Positions 25,649 through 35,128 of a stretch of DNA of 64,000 nucleotides are shown piece by piece (position 1 is the first letter of the stretch; each line of letters opens with the position of its first letter). Source of the stretch: Chryseobacterium sp. Tr-659 (GTDB lineage: Bacteria; Bacteroidota; Bacteroidia; Flavobacteriales; Weeksellaceae); contig NZ_VWWP01000002.1 of the NCBI RefSeq assembly GCF_011752975.1, positions 620,001 to 684,000 on the forward strand, given 5' to 3'. The notes below the pieces were generated by a model. The model saw nothing but the letters and a program-made list of their open reading frames with translations. It ran no database searches and had not been told where the DNA came from. The position numbers were made by a program, and so were the translations under genes.

Positions 25649-26007
25649 TCATTTACAAATCAACAACATACACAATAATTATCATCTGAAATAATCCATA
25701 ATTCCATTCGTCATTCTGCTCTATTGCGAAAAAGCACAAAAAAAATTTTAATTATTGGGTGATTATTTTAATTTTTTGTGAACTGATATAAAATGGCTTA
25801 CTCTTATGGTTATTATTTTTTTACATATTAAACACTTTTTAAAGAAAATCATTTTATATTTTATCAAAAAAATATTGATAAATAAAGATTTAATTTAAAA
25901 CTTACGTGGGAAAACGGTATAATAAAACCTCATAAATCCAAGAAATCTATAAGGCTTTATTAATTGGGTATAATATTGTTTGTACCTGATCTGTTGTATA
26001 AAGAAAA
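25649..26007. other. Intergenic region with no gene
   Basis: About 360 AT-rich bases between the convergent T9SS cargo and bioA genes; no gene or RNA supported, and no clear terminator for bioA. Confidence 0.5.
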
Positions 26008-27300
26008 TCAATCTCTGAACTGATCCAGAACTTCTATGATATTCTGATATACAAAGTCCAGTTCTTCGGATGAAATACAATACGGAGGTACCAGATAAAT
26101 TACATTTCCCAATGGCCGCATAATAATTCCCCGTTGTAAAAATTCATTGTAAAGCTTTTTTCCTATTTCATTAAAATAAGAAGTGCCATGCCCGGTTTTA
26201 AAATCAAAAGCTAAAATTGTCCCGACCTGGCGAACTTTTTCTACATAAGGATGAAAAGCCAATGCTTTTGCAAACTCAGAATGTTGATGAGTGATTCGGT
26301 TGATATTCATTTGAGTGTCTTTGGTGAGTAATAATTCCATGCTGGCTAAAGCAGCAGCACAAGCCAAAGGATTTGCCGTAAAAGAGTGTCCGTGAAATAA
26401 CGTTTTATGACGATCATCAGAAAGGAAAGCATTATAAATCTCATTAGAACAGGTTGTAATTCCCATAGGCATGGTTCCTCCTGTTAATCCTTTGGAAAAA
26501 CACATAATATCAGGCTGTTCTGTAAGATGGTCTGCTGCAAAAAGCTTCCCTGTTCTTCCAAATCCGGTAAAAACTTCATCCTGAATCATAAGAACTCCCT
26601 GCTCTCTGCAGAATTTCATCAGTTCATCGAGATTTTCTGCCTTATACATTAGCATTCCGGCAGCTCCCTGAACCAGAGGTTCGTAGATAAAACATGCTAC
26701 TTCGTCGGCAAGATCTCTAATTTGTGATTGTAAGCTTTCAATATTTTCAGCATTGGGAGTATCAATGAAAACAACTTCGAAAAGCATGCTTTCAAAAGGT
26801 TTTGTCCAGAAACTCTTTCCACTTACAGACATCGCTCCAAAAGTATCCCCGTGATAAGCATTTTTAAAGGCAAGAATCTTGGTTTTCCTTTTGTCCTGGT
26901 TATATGCATATTGAATACACATTTTTAAGGCTACTTCTACCGCTGTGGAGCCATTATCAGAATAAAAAACTTTTCCCTGGTTTTTAGGAAGAAGTTGTAA
27001 TAAGTTCTCTGAAAGCTGTACCGCAGGTTCATGGGTAAATCCGGCGAAAATTACCTGCTCCAATGTGTTGAGCTGTTCAAAAACCCGCTGGGCAATATGA
27101 GGATGAGAATGCCCGTGTAATGTAACCCACCATGAAGAAACAACGTCCATATATTTATTCCCTTCGTGGTCATAAAGGTAAATTCCTTTTCCTTTTACAA
27201 CAGGTATTGTGTCATCCGCAGTTTTCATCTGGGTATAAGGATGCCAGTTGACTGCTTTATCTCTTTGCTGGAGGCTGGGTTGTTTTGTTATTGTGTTCAT
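26008..27300 (-). CDS. bioA: Adenosylmethionine--8-amino-7-oxononanoate aminotransferase
   Basis: 431 residues from the ATG at 27300. The frame extends to 27366, but MNTITKQPSLQQRDKAVNWHPYTQM is the natural family start. The PLP enzyme converts KAPA to DAPA using S-adenosylmethionine. Landmarks: HPYTQMK, VVSSWWVTLHGHSHP, SDNGSTAVEVALKM (phosphate site), AYHGDTFGAMSVSG, IQDEVFTGFGRTGKLFA with the PLP Asp, and FSKGLTGGTMPMG with the Schiff-base Lys. It is the last gene of the biotin operon, 269 bases after bioB, so it may also have its own promoter. Confidence 0.95.
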   Translation of the reverse strand: MNTITKQPSLQQRDKAVNWHPYTQMKTADDTIPVVKGKGIYLYDHEGNKYMDVVSSWWVTLHGHSHPHIAQRVFEQLNTLEQVIFAGFTHEPAVQLSENLLQLLPKNQGKVFYSDNGSTAVEVALKMCIQYAYNQDKRKTKILAFKNAYHGDTFGAMSVSGKSFWTKPFESMLFEVVFIDTPNAENIESLQSQIRDLADEVACFIYEPLVQGAAGMLMYKAENLDELMKFCREQGVLMIQDEVFTGFGRTGKLFAADHLTEQPDIMCFSKGLTGGTMPMGITTCSNEIYNAFLSDDRHKTLFHGHSFTANPLACAAALASMELLLTKDTQMNINRITHQHSEFAKALAFHPYVEKVRQVGTILAFDFKTGHGTSYFNEIGKKLYNEFLQRGIIMRPLGNVIYLVPPYCISSEELDFVYQNIIEVLDQFRD

Positions 27301-27569
27301 GTTTCGTTGTAAAATGTATTCATGATGATGTAAGAGCGGATACTTGAGGTTTAATGCCGAGTGCACAAGGTTATTCTTCCTATATCGTATCTATTCTTTT
27401 GTAAAACCATTTCATTCAGCAATAGTTTAGCTGAATGTAGTCTTCATGTTTATAAAATTCTTGAGTTAAATACAGGTATTTATTTCAAAATATGGGTTAC
27501 CCAAAATAAAATAAACAGGAGAATGCTCAGAATCCAGCTCATAACATATCATTTATAATTCAAAATTGT

Positions 27570-28559
27570 TTAACAGCAGGTTTCCTTTTTCATCATTGGT
27601 TTTAACCCAAGGTTCTGCAGCATTTGCATATCTTCGGAAACTCCCGGATTAGGAGTTACCAGCAACGTTTCCCTTTCCCCTGTAAAAATAGAGTTGGCTC
27701 CGGCCATAAAACACCATGCCTGTTCTGTTTCTGTCATTTCAATACGTCCTGCACTTAATCTTACCATAGAAGAAGGCATCACAATTCTTGCTGTCGCAAT
27801 CATTCTTACCATCTCCCAGGTATCTACTTTCTCATTATTTTCCAATGGAGTTCCTTCTACCCTCGCCAGTGCATTGATAGGTACAGATTCCGGATGTTTA
27901 GGCATTGTTGCCAATGTCAACAGCATTGAGATTCTGTCTCTATGTGTTTCCCCAAGCCCAATGATTCCTCCGGAACAGACTGTAATTCCCGCTTTTCGGA
28001 CGTTATTGATCGTATTAATTCTGTTATCAAATGTTCTGGTGGAAATAATTTCCTCATAATACTGCTCAGAAGTGTCAAGATTATGGTTGTAAGCGTATAA
28101 TCCTGCTTCCTGAAGCCTTAGAGCCTGCTCTTCAGTAAGCATTCCCAGAGTACAGCAGACTTCAAGCCCAAGTTCATTCACCCCTTTTACCATATCAATA
28201 ACTCTGTCAAAATCACGGTTATTTCGTACCTCGCGCCATGCTGCAGCCATACAGAATCTTGAAGATCCGGAATCTTTTGCCTTTTGAGCATGGGCAATTA
28301 CAGTTTCCGTAGGAAGTAAAGCCTGTACTTTGATATTGGTATGATATCGTGCAGCCTGTCCGCAATATGAACAGTCTTCCGGACAGCCGCCGGTTTTGAT
28401 GGATAATAAAGTAGAAATCTGAACTTCGGAAGGATCATGCCATTCACGATGCACAGTAGCCGCTTTATAGATAAGTTCCATGAGAGGTAAATGATAAATT
28501 TCTTCAATTTCCTCTTTGGTCCAGTTATTTCTGATTGTTGTTTTTTGATCCATTATCAT
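27570..28559 (-). CDS. bioB: Biotin synthase
   Basis: 329 residues, the usual BioB length. It is a radical SAM enzyme that inserts sulfur into dethiobiotin. The 4Fe-4S cysteines are Cys59, Cys63 and Cys66 in [12 protein letters not shown], and the auxiliary 2Fe-2S ligands are supplied by the later Cys residues in SRFCMAA and EVCCTLGM with the conserved Arg in [14 protein letters not shown] at 28559 overlaps the bioD stop by four bases (ATGA), so the two are translationally coupled; an ATG two codons later is also possible. Confidence 0.96.
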   Translation of the reverse strand: MIMDQKTTIRNNWTKEEIEEIYHLPLMELIYKAATVHREWHDPSEVQISTLLSIKTGGCPEDCSYCGQAARYHTNIKVQALLPTETVIAHAQKAKDSGSSRFCMAAAWREVRNNRDFDRVIDMVKGVNELGLEVCCTLGMLTEEQALRLQEAGLYAYNHNLDTSEQYYEEIISTRTFDNRINTINNVRKAGITVCSGGIIGLGETHRDRISMLLTLATMPKHPESVPINALARVEGTPLENNEKVDTWEMVRMIATARIVMPSSMVRLSAGRIEMTETEQAWCFMAGANSIFTGERETLLVTPNPGVSEDMQMLQNLGLKPMMKKETCC

Positions 28560-29167
28560 AATTTTGTTATTGTTACTTGTTTTGTTGCTGCTTTAATATG
28601 TTCTTTATCCGGACTTGCAATCTCCGGAATTTTGATAATTTTTGTTTCTTTTCCTATAAAATTGAGAATTACCCGCTCTGTATCAGCTGGAAATTCACCA
28701 TTAAGAATCAGGTACTCCAGTTTAATTTCTCTTTGTTGTAATGCCATCACCGAGAGTAAAGTATGGTTAATACACCCCAGATAGTTCCTGACCACAAGCC
28801 CCGCAGGAAGATTCAATCTTTGTATCAGATCGATCATAAAAACATCGTCTGACATCGGAACCATAAGACCTCCGGCTCCTTCTACGATCATAGAATTTTC
28901 CGTTTCCGGCAAATGAAAATCATTGAGATTGATCTTTTTATTTTCCTCCCGTGCTGACTGATGGGGTGATGCGGCTAATCGTAAACGATAGGTTTCAGGG
29001 TGGCAAATTGTGCCGTCAGTCCATGCTGCAATTTTATGGCTGTCTGTATAATGCAGATCGCCGGATTGTACCGGTTTCCAATATTCTGTTTTAAAATACT
29101 GAACAAGTACAGCTGAGCAGACTGTTTTTCCTATTTCGGTTCCTATTCCTGTTATAAATAATTTCAT
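28556..29167 (-). CDS. bioD: Dethiobiotin synthetase
   Basis: 203 residues. It carboxylates DAPA with CO2 and ATP to form dethiobiotin. The P-loop is at the N-terminus, GIGTEIGKT (residues 7-15), then YWKPVQSGD with the catalytic Lys, [11 protein letters not shown] and the late NGEFP base-recognition region. It lies 74 bases after bioF and overlaps bioB by four bases. Confidence 0.95.
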   Translation of the reverse strand: MKLFITGIGTEIGKTVCSAVLVQYFKTEYWKPVQSGDLHYTDSHKIAAWTDGTICHPETYRLRLAASPHQSAREENKKINLNDFHLPETENSMIVEGAGGLMVPMSDDVFMIDLIQRLNLPAGLVVRNYLGCINHTLLSVMALQQREIKLEYLILNGEFPADTERVILNFIGKETKIIKIPEIASPDKEHIKAATKQVTITKL

Positions 29168-29241
29168 GAGATATGAGGTTCGTTTTTCGCGTTTTGAAAG
29201 TGTTTACATTTTAAATTCCAGAGAAGCTGTCTTGATTTGAT

Positions 29242-30348
29242 TTAAATAAATTCTTTAATAATCCCGGTAAGGTTTGAAATTTCCTCTTCTGTATTAAAAC
29301 TGTGAAGGCATATCCGCAGTCTCTCACTTCCGGCCTGTACGGTTGGGCTGTATATTGCATAGGTTAAAAATCCATATTCATCTAAAGCATCCTGTAAAGC
29401 TTTCAACTTTTGATTATCCGGAATGACAATGGCCTGAATAGGACTTATTTCTGATGAAGGAGACCACAGATTCCGGCTTCTGAATATTTTAATATTTTCC
29501 TGAAGCTTTTCTGCTGATTCAGGGCTGCATTCTAAAAACTCATATCCTGTTTTTATGCTCAGCCATTGAATATCCTGTGCAGAAGTTGTATAAATGAAAG
29601 GTGTTGCAAAATTGACGAGGTAAGATTTCATCGTTTCATTACACAATATAGCTGCACCATGCGCTCCCAAAGCTTTACCGTAAGTAACTACCACAGCGGC
29701 CACTCTATCCTGCAAATCATACTTCCCAATCAATCCATATCCGAAAACCCCGAAAGCATGAGCTTCATCAACAATCAATGAAGCATTATACTTTTGCGCA
29801 ACCGCTGCAATTTCCTGAACGGGTGCAAAATCTCCTTCCATTGAATAAAGGCTTTCTATTGCGATGTAACAGTGTCCTTCTTGTCTTTTTAAAATATTTT
29901 CAAGATCTTCAGCATCGTTGTGTTTAAATTTTAACTTCTTTGCATTCGACAATTTACAGGCATCATGTACGGAACGATGAATCTGTTCATCTACAATAAT
30001 GATATCATGACGGCTGGGAAGCGTTGAAAACAAAGCCAGATTTGCATTGTATCCGGATGGGAAAAGCAATGCTGCCGGGAACTGATGCTTTTGAGCAATA
30101 AAACGTTCAGTCTCTGTGGCGAGACAGGTATTACCACTGATCAGCCTTGAGCCCGTACTCCCTGAAAGTAATTCCGGATTTTGAGTCACCTTTTCCAGTA
30201 GAATGTTTTGAAACTTTTCATTTTTTGCAAACCCCAAATAATCATTGGAATAAAAATCAATTCCTTCGCCACGCAGCTTTAATGTTCTTAGTGTTCCTTC
30301 CTCTTTTCTTTTATCAAGTGCTTCCTGGAAACGTTGAAAATTAAGCAT
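29242..30348 (-). CDS. bioF: 8-Amino-7-oxononanoate synthase (KAPA synthase)
   Basis: 368 residues of the alpha-oxoamine synthase family. It condenses a pimeloyl thioester with L-alanine. Landmarks: FYSNDYLGFA, GSTGSRLISGN, FPSGYNANLALFS, IVDEAHAFGVFG and the PLP lysine in VVTYGKALGAHGAA. The first codons overlap the end of the upstream diiron-like gene by eight bases, so the two are likely made together. It is slightly short but complete. Confidence 0.93.
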   Translation of the reverse strand: MLNFQRFQEALDKRKEEGTLRTLKLRGEGIDFYSNDYLGFAKNEKFQNILLEKVTQNPELLSGSTGSRLISGNTCLATETERFIAQKHQFPAALLFPSGYNANLALFSTLPSRHDIIIVDEQIHRSVHDACKLSNAKKLKFKHNDAEDLENILKRQEGHCYIAIESLYSMEGDFAPVQEIAAVAQKYNASLIVDEAHAFGVFGYGLIGKYDLQDRVAAVVVTYGKALGAHGAAILCNETMKSYLVNFATPFIYTTSAQDIQWLSIKTGYEFLECSPESAEKLQENIKIFRSRNLWSPSSEISPIQAIVIPDNQKLKALQDALDEYGFLTYAIYSPTVQAGSERLRICLHSFNTEEEISNLTGIIKEFI

Positions 30349-30964
30349 AGTTAAGCTGGGCTACATCTTCCGTTACAGCATTGATCCACGCTTCATGGAG
30401 TTCTTTTTCAATGGTAAGGACATGTTCTGCATGCTGTTTCCAATCAGCGGAAAACTCATTCAACTGATTAATCATTTCTTCAAGATGTCCTTCCTCTTCA
30501 AGAATAATAGATTTCACCATGATTCTGGATGATGTTTCGGTAAGCACTTGTTGGTAAACAGGATATAGTGCATCAGCACGTACCTCAATTGCATAGGTTA
30601 CAAAAAGATAAGCTGCATATTTCAGGTCTTCTTTATTTAGATTGAAAGCTTCCTGCAGGTAACGGCAGGCTTTGATATCCAGTGCATGAAGATACTGGCG
30701 GGTAGCCACTGGAGCCAGAAGTTCCGGATTTTCATAAGTCTTGCATAATTCAGGATCTATTTTCCCGATCTGTTTTTTAAGATAATAGGCATGACGGTGC
30801 TCTTCAGCAGCATGTTTCAGTTGAATCTGGGAAACGAGTACCGGATGCTCACACTTTGAAATCTTTCTTGCACCGGCGTTTTCCATAAAAGAAAGAGTAT
30901 TCAGCCATTTGGCATGGGTACTTCCTTCCTGCACAATTTTTTGTAACAGATGATGAAATTCCAT
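30341..30964 (-). CDS. Ferritin-like diiron-type protein at the head of the biotin operon
   Basis: 207 residues, all helical. Two ExxH motifs typical of four-helix diiron carboxylate proteins are present: Glu55-x-x-His58 in AAEEHRHAYYL and Glu157-x-x-His160 in ILEEEGHLEEM. Glu127 in YAIEVRADALYPVY and Glu28 or Glu39 in the first helix are candidates for the other two ligands. No signal peptide or membrane segment. It is the first gene of the bio operon and overlaps bioF by eight bases, so a role in biotin synthesis or its iron and oxygen chemistry is likely. No pimeloyl-forming gene (bioC, bioH, bioG, bioI, bioW, bioZ) is in this window. The function is not known to me. Confidence 0.7.
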   Translation of the reverse strand: MEFHHLLQKIVQEGSTHAKWLNTLSFMENAGARKISKCEHPVLVSQIQLKHAAEEHRHAYYLKKQIGKIDPELCKTYENPELLAPVATRQYLHALDIKACRYLQEAFNLNKEDLKYAAYLFVTYAIEVRADALYPVYQQVLTETSSRIMVKSIILEEEGHLEEMINQLNEFSADWKQHAEHVLTIEKELHEAWINAVTEDVAQLNYA

Positions 30965-30973
30965 AGATTTTTA

Positions 30974-31015
30974 TTTTGATGTCAAAAGTAGTATATTGCC
31001 GGATGGTTACATGGT
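30974..31015. promoter_or_regulatory. Divergent bio/MocR control region
   Basis: Minus-strand -7 TACTTTTG (30990-30983) for the biotin operon. Around the matching -33 position there is a direct repeat of ATGGT (31003-31007 and 31011-31015), the kind of site MocR-type regulators use. A TTTTGA/TCAAAA dyad (30974-30987) covers the expected start of transcription. Confidence 0.4.
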
Positions 31016-31030
31016 GCCAGTTTTGATATT

Positions 31031-32518
31031 ATGGATAGTCCGGTTAAGATTCCCTACGATAGTTTTATAAAAATAGATAGAAAATCAGAGACTTCTATCT
31101 ATTTACAGATCGCAAATCAGTTGATTAATGCCATTCAAAGAGGATTTTTACCTTTTGGAACCAAACTTCCCGGTACCAGAACTTTCAGTGAGATGCTGGA
31201 AATCCACAGAAATACTGCTGTAGCCGTTTATGATGAGCTTTCAGCACAGGGCTGGACGGAGAGTTTTCCAAATAAAGGAACTTTCGTCATTGGAAAAGAT
31301 CAGGAGAAGCCTTTACAAGTAAACCATTTTGAACGGAATAACCTTCAAAACTATCCGAAAACAACCGGATTTTCTTTCAAAACATCCAATATTCTGGATA
31401 ATCCTTTTGAACATTCAAATTGCGAGTATGTTTTTAATGATGGCGTTCCCGATATCCGTCTTACTCAGATTGGCCAGCATTCCCGGTTCTATAGCTCTAT
31501 TCTTAAACGTAAATCCAATCAGAAAGCATTGGGACATTATAATCAGGACGGAAGTGAATTTTTTAAAGAACATTTGTCACAATATCTTAATTTGTCCCGC
31601 GGCTTACCTATTTCAAAAAATAATCTTCTGATCACCAGAAGTACGGAAATGAGTATTTATATAGTTTCCGAAATTTTACTTTCAGCTGGAGATACTGTAT
31701 TAGTAGGATCTTTAAGTTATTTTTCCGTCAACATGATCTTTATGAAAGCCGGAGTCAATATTGTTTCCATTCCTATAGATGAAGATGGAATTATTGTAGA
31801 AAGTGTACGCGAAGCCTGTAAAAAACAGAAAATCCGTATGCTTTATCTCACTCCTCACCATCATTACCCAACCACAGTTGCATTGAGTGCACAGAGAAGG
31901 CTTGAACTCCTGGAACTGGCCCATGAATACGGATTTATCATTCTGGAAGATGATTATGATTATGAATTCCACTATGATAAAAGTCCTATTCTTCCCCTCG
32001 CAAGTGCAGATACTCATGGAATGGTAATCTATATTGGTTCTTTCGGGAAATCATTGGCTCCGGGTTTTCGTACCGGATTTATTGTAGCACCGGAAAACCT
32101 GATGACAGAAATGCGGAAGTATCTGGGAATTATTGACCGCCAGGGAGATATTCTTATGGAAAGAGCACTCGGAGAAATGATTGAAGAAGGAGAAATAAAC
32201 CGATATCTTAAAAAATCGTTGAAAGTCTACCAGGAAAGAAGAGATTATTTCACTTATTTGCTTACAGAAAGTCTGGATGATCTTATTACTTTTCAAAACC
32301 CTTCCGGAGGTCTGGCTGTCTGGCTGGAATGGAATATTCCGTTGAATCTGATGCAGTTCAGCCGTAACTGTGCCAAGGATAACCTTTTCATTCCCAAAAC
32401 ACTGCTTTATCAAAATAAGGGGCTAACTGCCATGCGTTTGGGATTCGGAGATTTAAATTCCAATGAAATGGAAAAAAGTGTAGAAATTTTTGCAAAAAAC
32501 GCAAAATTGCCTGGCTAG
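31031..32518 (+). CDS. MocR-type (GntR HTH plus aminotransferase) regulator
   Basis: 495 residues. The N-terminal GntR winged helix (about 10-85) has IYLQIANQLINAIQRGFLPFGTKLPGTRTFSEML and RNTAVAVYDELSAQGW. The rest is a fold-type I aminotransferase domain with LEDDYDYEFHYDKSP (PLP Asp) and GSFGKSLAPGFRTGF (Schiff-base Lys). These proteins use PLP and an amine ligand as effectors. It is divergent from the biotin operon with only 66 bases between the starts, so it probably controls biotin genes; PdxR- or GabR-like roles are alternatives. Confidence 0.9.
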   Translation: MDSPVKIPYDSFIKIDRKSETSIYLQIANQLINAIQRGFLPFGTKLPGTRTFSEMLEIHRNTAVAVYDELSAQGWTESFPNKGTFVIGKDQEKPLQVNHFERNNLQNYPKTTGFSFKTSNILDNPFEHSNCEYVFNDGVPDIRLTQIGQHSRFYSSILKRKSNQKALGHYNQDGSEFFKEHLSQYLNLSRGLPISKNNLLITRSTEMSIYIVSEILLSAGDTVLVGSLSYFSVNMIFMKAGVNIVSIPIDEDGIIVESVREACKKQKIRMLYLTPHHHYPTTVALSAQRRLELLELAHEYGFIILEDDYDYEFHYDKSPILPLASADTHGMVIYIGSFGKSLAPGFRTGFIVAPENLMTEMRKYLGIIDRQGDILMERALGEMIEEGEINRYLKKSLKVYQERRDYFTYLLTESLDDLITFQNPSGGLAVWLEWNIPLNLMQFSRNCAKDNLFIPKTLLYQNKGLTAMRLGFGDLNSNEMEKSVEIFAKNAKLPG

Positions 32519-32741
32519 GTTCTCATTTTGGGGATTTTTAATCAGGGTATTTTGATGATTTTCCTGCCTTTTAATCATTTTTTTATATTATATTTTTGTT
32601 AATTCTAAAAAAATATCTGCTCTTTTTTGTCTCATTTTGAGACTGGAACAAAATGGGTTTTAAAGCCAAAACAACCCCGAAAAGACTTCCTTATTCAGGG
32701 AGTAATTTCCTCCCGATTCACATTCATTTGAAATATGTGAC

Positions 32742-32783
32742 AAAAATCATTTTGATTTTTTCCCCAATTATATTCTATATTTA
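32742..32783 (+). promoter_or_regulatory. Promoter and operator of the siderophore operon
   Basis: TTTG (32751-32754), 21 bases, TATATTTA (32776-32783). A perfect dyad AAAAATCA/TGATTTTT with spacer TTT (32742-32760) covers the -33 element. It is a candidate Fur-type operator; the match to a Fur consensus is only loose. Confidence 0.45.
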
Positions 32784-32811
32784 CTCCATTATTTTTAATT
32801 GTTCTAAATAA

Positions 32812-35040
32812 ATGAAACGACAATATGTACTTTCAGCCATCCTATTGGCTGCCTTTTCTGCACATACTTCTGCGCAAAGCAAGCAGGACAGTATTACCAC
32901 AAAAGATATCAATGAAGTGGTACTGGTATCTTCACGTTCTCCAAAACAGATAAGTGATATTCCGGGAACGGTATGGATCATTGGAGAAAAAGAACTTCAG
33001 ACACAAATAAGAGGGGGAGCCGGATTGAAAGAAGTATTGGGAAATATGATTCCCGGATTTGATTTCGGAAATCAGGGAAGAACCAATTATGCTCAAAATA
33101 TGAGAGGCAGAAATGTTCTGGTAATGCTTAATGGTGTTTCGCTGAACAGTACAAGGGCCGCAAGCAGACAATTTGATGCTATTGATCCTTTTAATATCGA
33201 AAGAATTGAGGTGTTATCCGGTGCTTCTGCCATCTACGGTGGAGATTCAACAGGAGGAATTATCAATATCATCACCAAAAGACCCACATCAAACAAACTG
33301 GCATTTGAAACATCCGTAGGCCTTAAAACAGGATTTCATAAAGATGATCTTGATAAAAGAATTGCACAGTCCATTGAAGGAGGTAATGATAAAGTAAAGT
33401 TCCGATTAGGAGCTGCTTTCACTCAAAATGAGGGTGCTTTTGATGCTCATGGAGATCAGATCATCACGGATGTAAAACAAGCGGATTTTCAATATAACAG
33501 ATCCATAGACCTTTTAGGAGGTGTAAGTGTTAAGCTTGCTCCTAACCAGGATTTAAATGTAGACCTTCAGTACTATAACTCAAAAGTCAGAAATAAAAAA
33601 TGGCTTTCTTTTGGACCTGGATTTACTGGATTTACCACAAAGAACCCCGACCTGATCAATGTTCTGGGAGGTGCAGATTCAGATGTAGTTCCCCGCACGG
33701 AACGTTTCATGGCGAATGTTCAGTATAATCTTCGGAATATTTTAGGAGGTCATAATTTACTCCTTCAGGCTTACGGAAGACGTGAAGAAGTAGATTTCGG
33801 AGCTTCTTTTGCTGAAATTCCAAAACCGCCGGCAGGTGTTACCCTTCCAGTTTTCTTATCTTCAGGAAGAGGAAATACAGATGTTTATGGTGCCAAAGCG
33901 GTGATGTCAAAACAATGGAATGCATTTAATTTCACTTATGGAGCAGACATAGATTTTGAAAATTTCAAAGGAGATCAGGCTATTTTTAATCCTAAAATAA
34001 GCAGTGAATCCGGAGGGCTTGTCAATAAAACAGATGCTTTTGTAGGAAGATATCCTGATACTAAAATATTTACACTTGCCGGCTTCATTCAGGCAGACTG
34101 GAACATTACGAAACAACTTACTCTTTCCGGAGGTGTAAGACAACAGTTTATCAATGTAAAGCTGGATGATTTCGTAGGATTTAAAGAGCAGGTTTATATG
34201 CATTTCGGATATGGAAATTCTGCGGATGCCGTTAAAGGAGGGAAAAACAATTATGAAGTAACCCTGCTGAATGCAAGTTTATTGTACAAAGTAACTCCGG
34301 TATGGCAGACGTGGTTCAGCTTCTCACAAGGGTTTGCAGTTCCTGATGCAGCGAAATCTTATGGTTTCGGAAAGTATTCATTGGCCAATAACCGCTGGAA
34401 TCTTTTAAACAGCATGAACATCGCAGAACAACCGTTAAGCGGAATCAAAACAGATCAGATAGAACTTGGATTCAGACATAATAAAGGCTCGGCAGGATTG
34501 TATGCACAGGGATCATTTTTCTATGCACTTTCCAGCAAAACCTTAAAAATTGACAATGCAGCTTTTACCGTTTCATTACTTGACCAGAAACTTAGAAACT
34601 ATGGTTTTGAAGGGGCTTTGGGCTATCGTTTTGCACAAGGACTTGAATTGGGTGGAAATGTATTATTAATGCAGTCTGAAACGGAAACTGTAGATAAAGG
34701 CTGGCAGAATCAGTCGGTGTATACCACAAACCCATCCAAATTTATGGTTTTCACGGGCTGGAATGCTAAGAAATTTTCACTGAGACTGCAAATGCAGAAT
34801 TCTATGAATTATACGGATCTGGCAGATATGAAAATTACGGGCTATACCCTATTCGATTTTGTAGGAGACATAAAATTAAACAAAGGAACCATCAATTTCG
34901 GCGTTCAGAATATTTTTAATAAGCAATATACAACGATCTGGGGACAGCGTTCCGTATTTTTCTATGGAGCACCTCAGAAAGCATTTGCTTATCAGGGTCG
35001 CGGAACAACATTTTCTGTAGGCTACACGATTACCTATTAA
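32812..35040 (+). CDS. TonB-dependent siderophore receptor
   Basis: 742 residues with signal peptide ending TSAQ. The plug domain (about 40-160) has SRSPKQISDIPGTVWII, MRGRNVLVMLNGVSLN and GASAIYGGDSTGGIINIITKRP; the barrel ends in VGYTITY with the aromatic terminus. There is no STN or carboxypeptidase-like extension. It is the first gene of a hydroxamate siderophore biosynthesis operon, so it most likely takes up the ferric form of that same siderophore. The 293-base leader holds the operon promoter. Confidence 0.9.
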   Translation: MKRQYVLSAILLAAFSAHTSAQSKQDSITTKDINEVVLVSSRSPKQISDIPGTVWIIGEKELQTQIRGGAGLKEVLGNMIPGFDFGNQGRTNYAQNMRGRNVLVMLNGVSLNSTRAASRQFDAIDPFNIERIEVLSGASAIYGGDSTGGIINIITKRPTSNKLAFETSVGLKTGFHKDDLDKRIAQSIEGGNDKVKFRLGAAFTQNEGAFDAHGDQIITDVKQADFQYNRSIDLLGGVSVKLAPNQDLNVDLQYYNSKVRNKKWLSFGPGFTGFTTKNPDLINVLGGADSDVVPRTERFMANVQYNLRNILGGHNLLLQAYGRREEVDFGASFAEIPKPPAGVTLPVFLSSGRGNTDVYGAKAVMSKQWNAFNFTYGADIDFENFKGDQAIFNPKISSESGGLVNKTDAFVGRYPDTKIFTLAGFIQADWNITKQLTLSGGVRQQFINVKLDDFVGFKEQVYMHFGYGNSADAVKGGKNNYEVTLLNASLLYKVTPVWQTWFSFSQGFAVPDAAKSYGFGKYSLANNRWNLLNSMNIAEQPLSGIKTDQIELGFRHNKGSAGLYAQGSFFYALSSKTLKIDNAAFTVSLLDQKLRNYGFEGALGYRFAQGLELGGNVLLMQSETETVDKGWQNQSVYTTNPSKFMVFTGWNAKKFSLRLQMQNSMNYTDLADMKITGYTLFDFVGDIKLNKGTINFGVQNIFNKQYTTIWGQRSVFFYGAPQKAFAYQGRGTTFSVGYTITY

Positions 35041-35128
35041 TTGTAAGATTAGCAGAGACATTTTCCATTAATCTTTAATCCAGAATTTACTTATCGGAAA
35101 GTAAAAAGAACACAAACTCAACATATAT

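Noticed and set aside
27361..27558. Small frame between bioA and bioB
   Set aside because: 65 residues without signal or family resemblance; more likely part of the bioA leader.
27694..28059. 121-residue frame on the plus strand
   Set aside because: Antisense to bioB, which is certain from its radical SAM motif.
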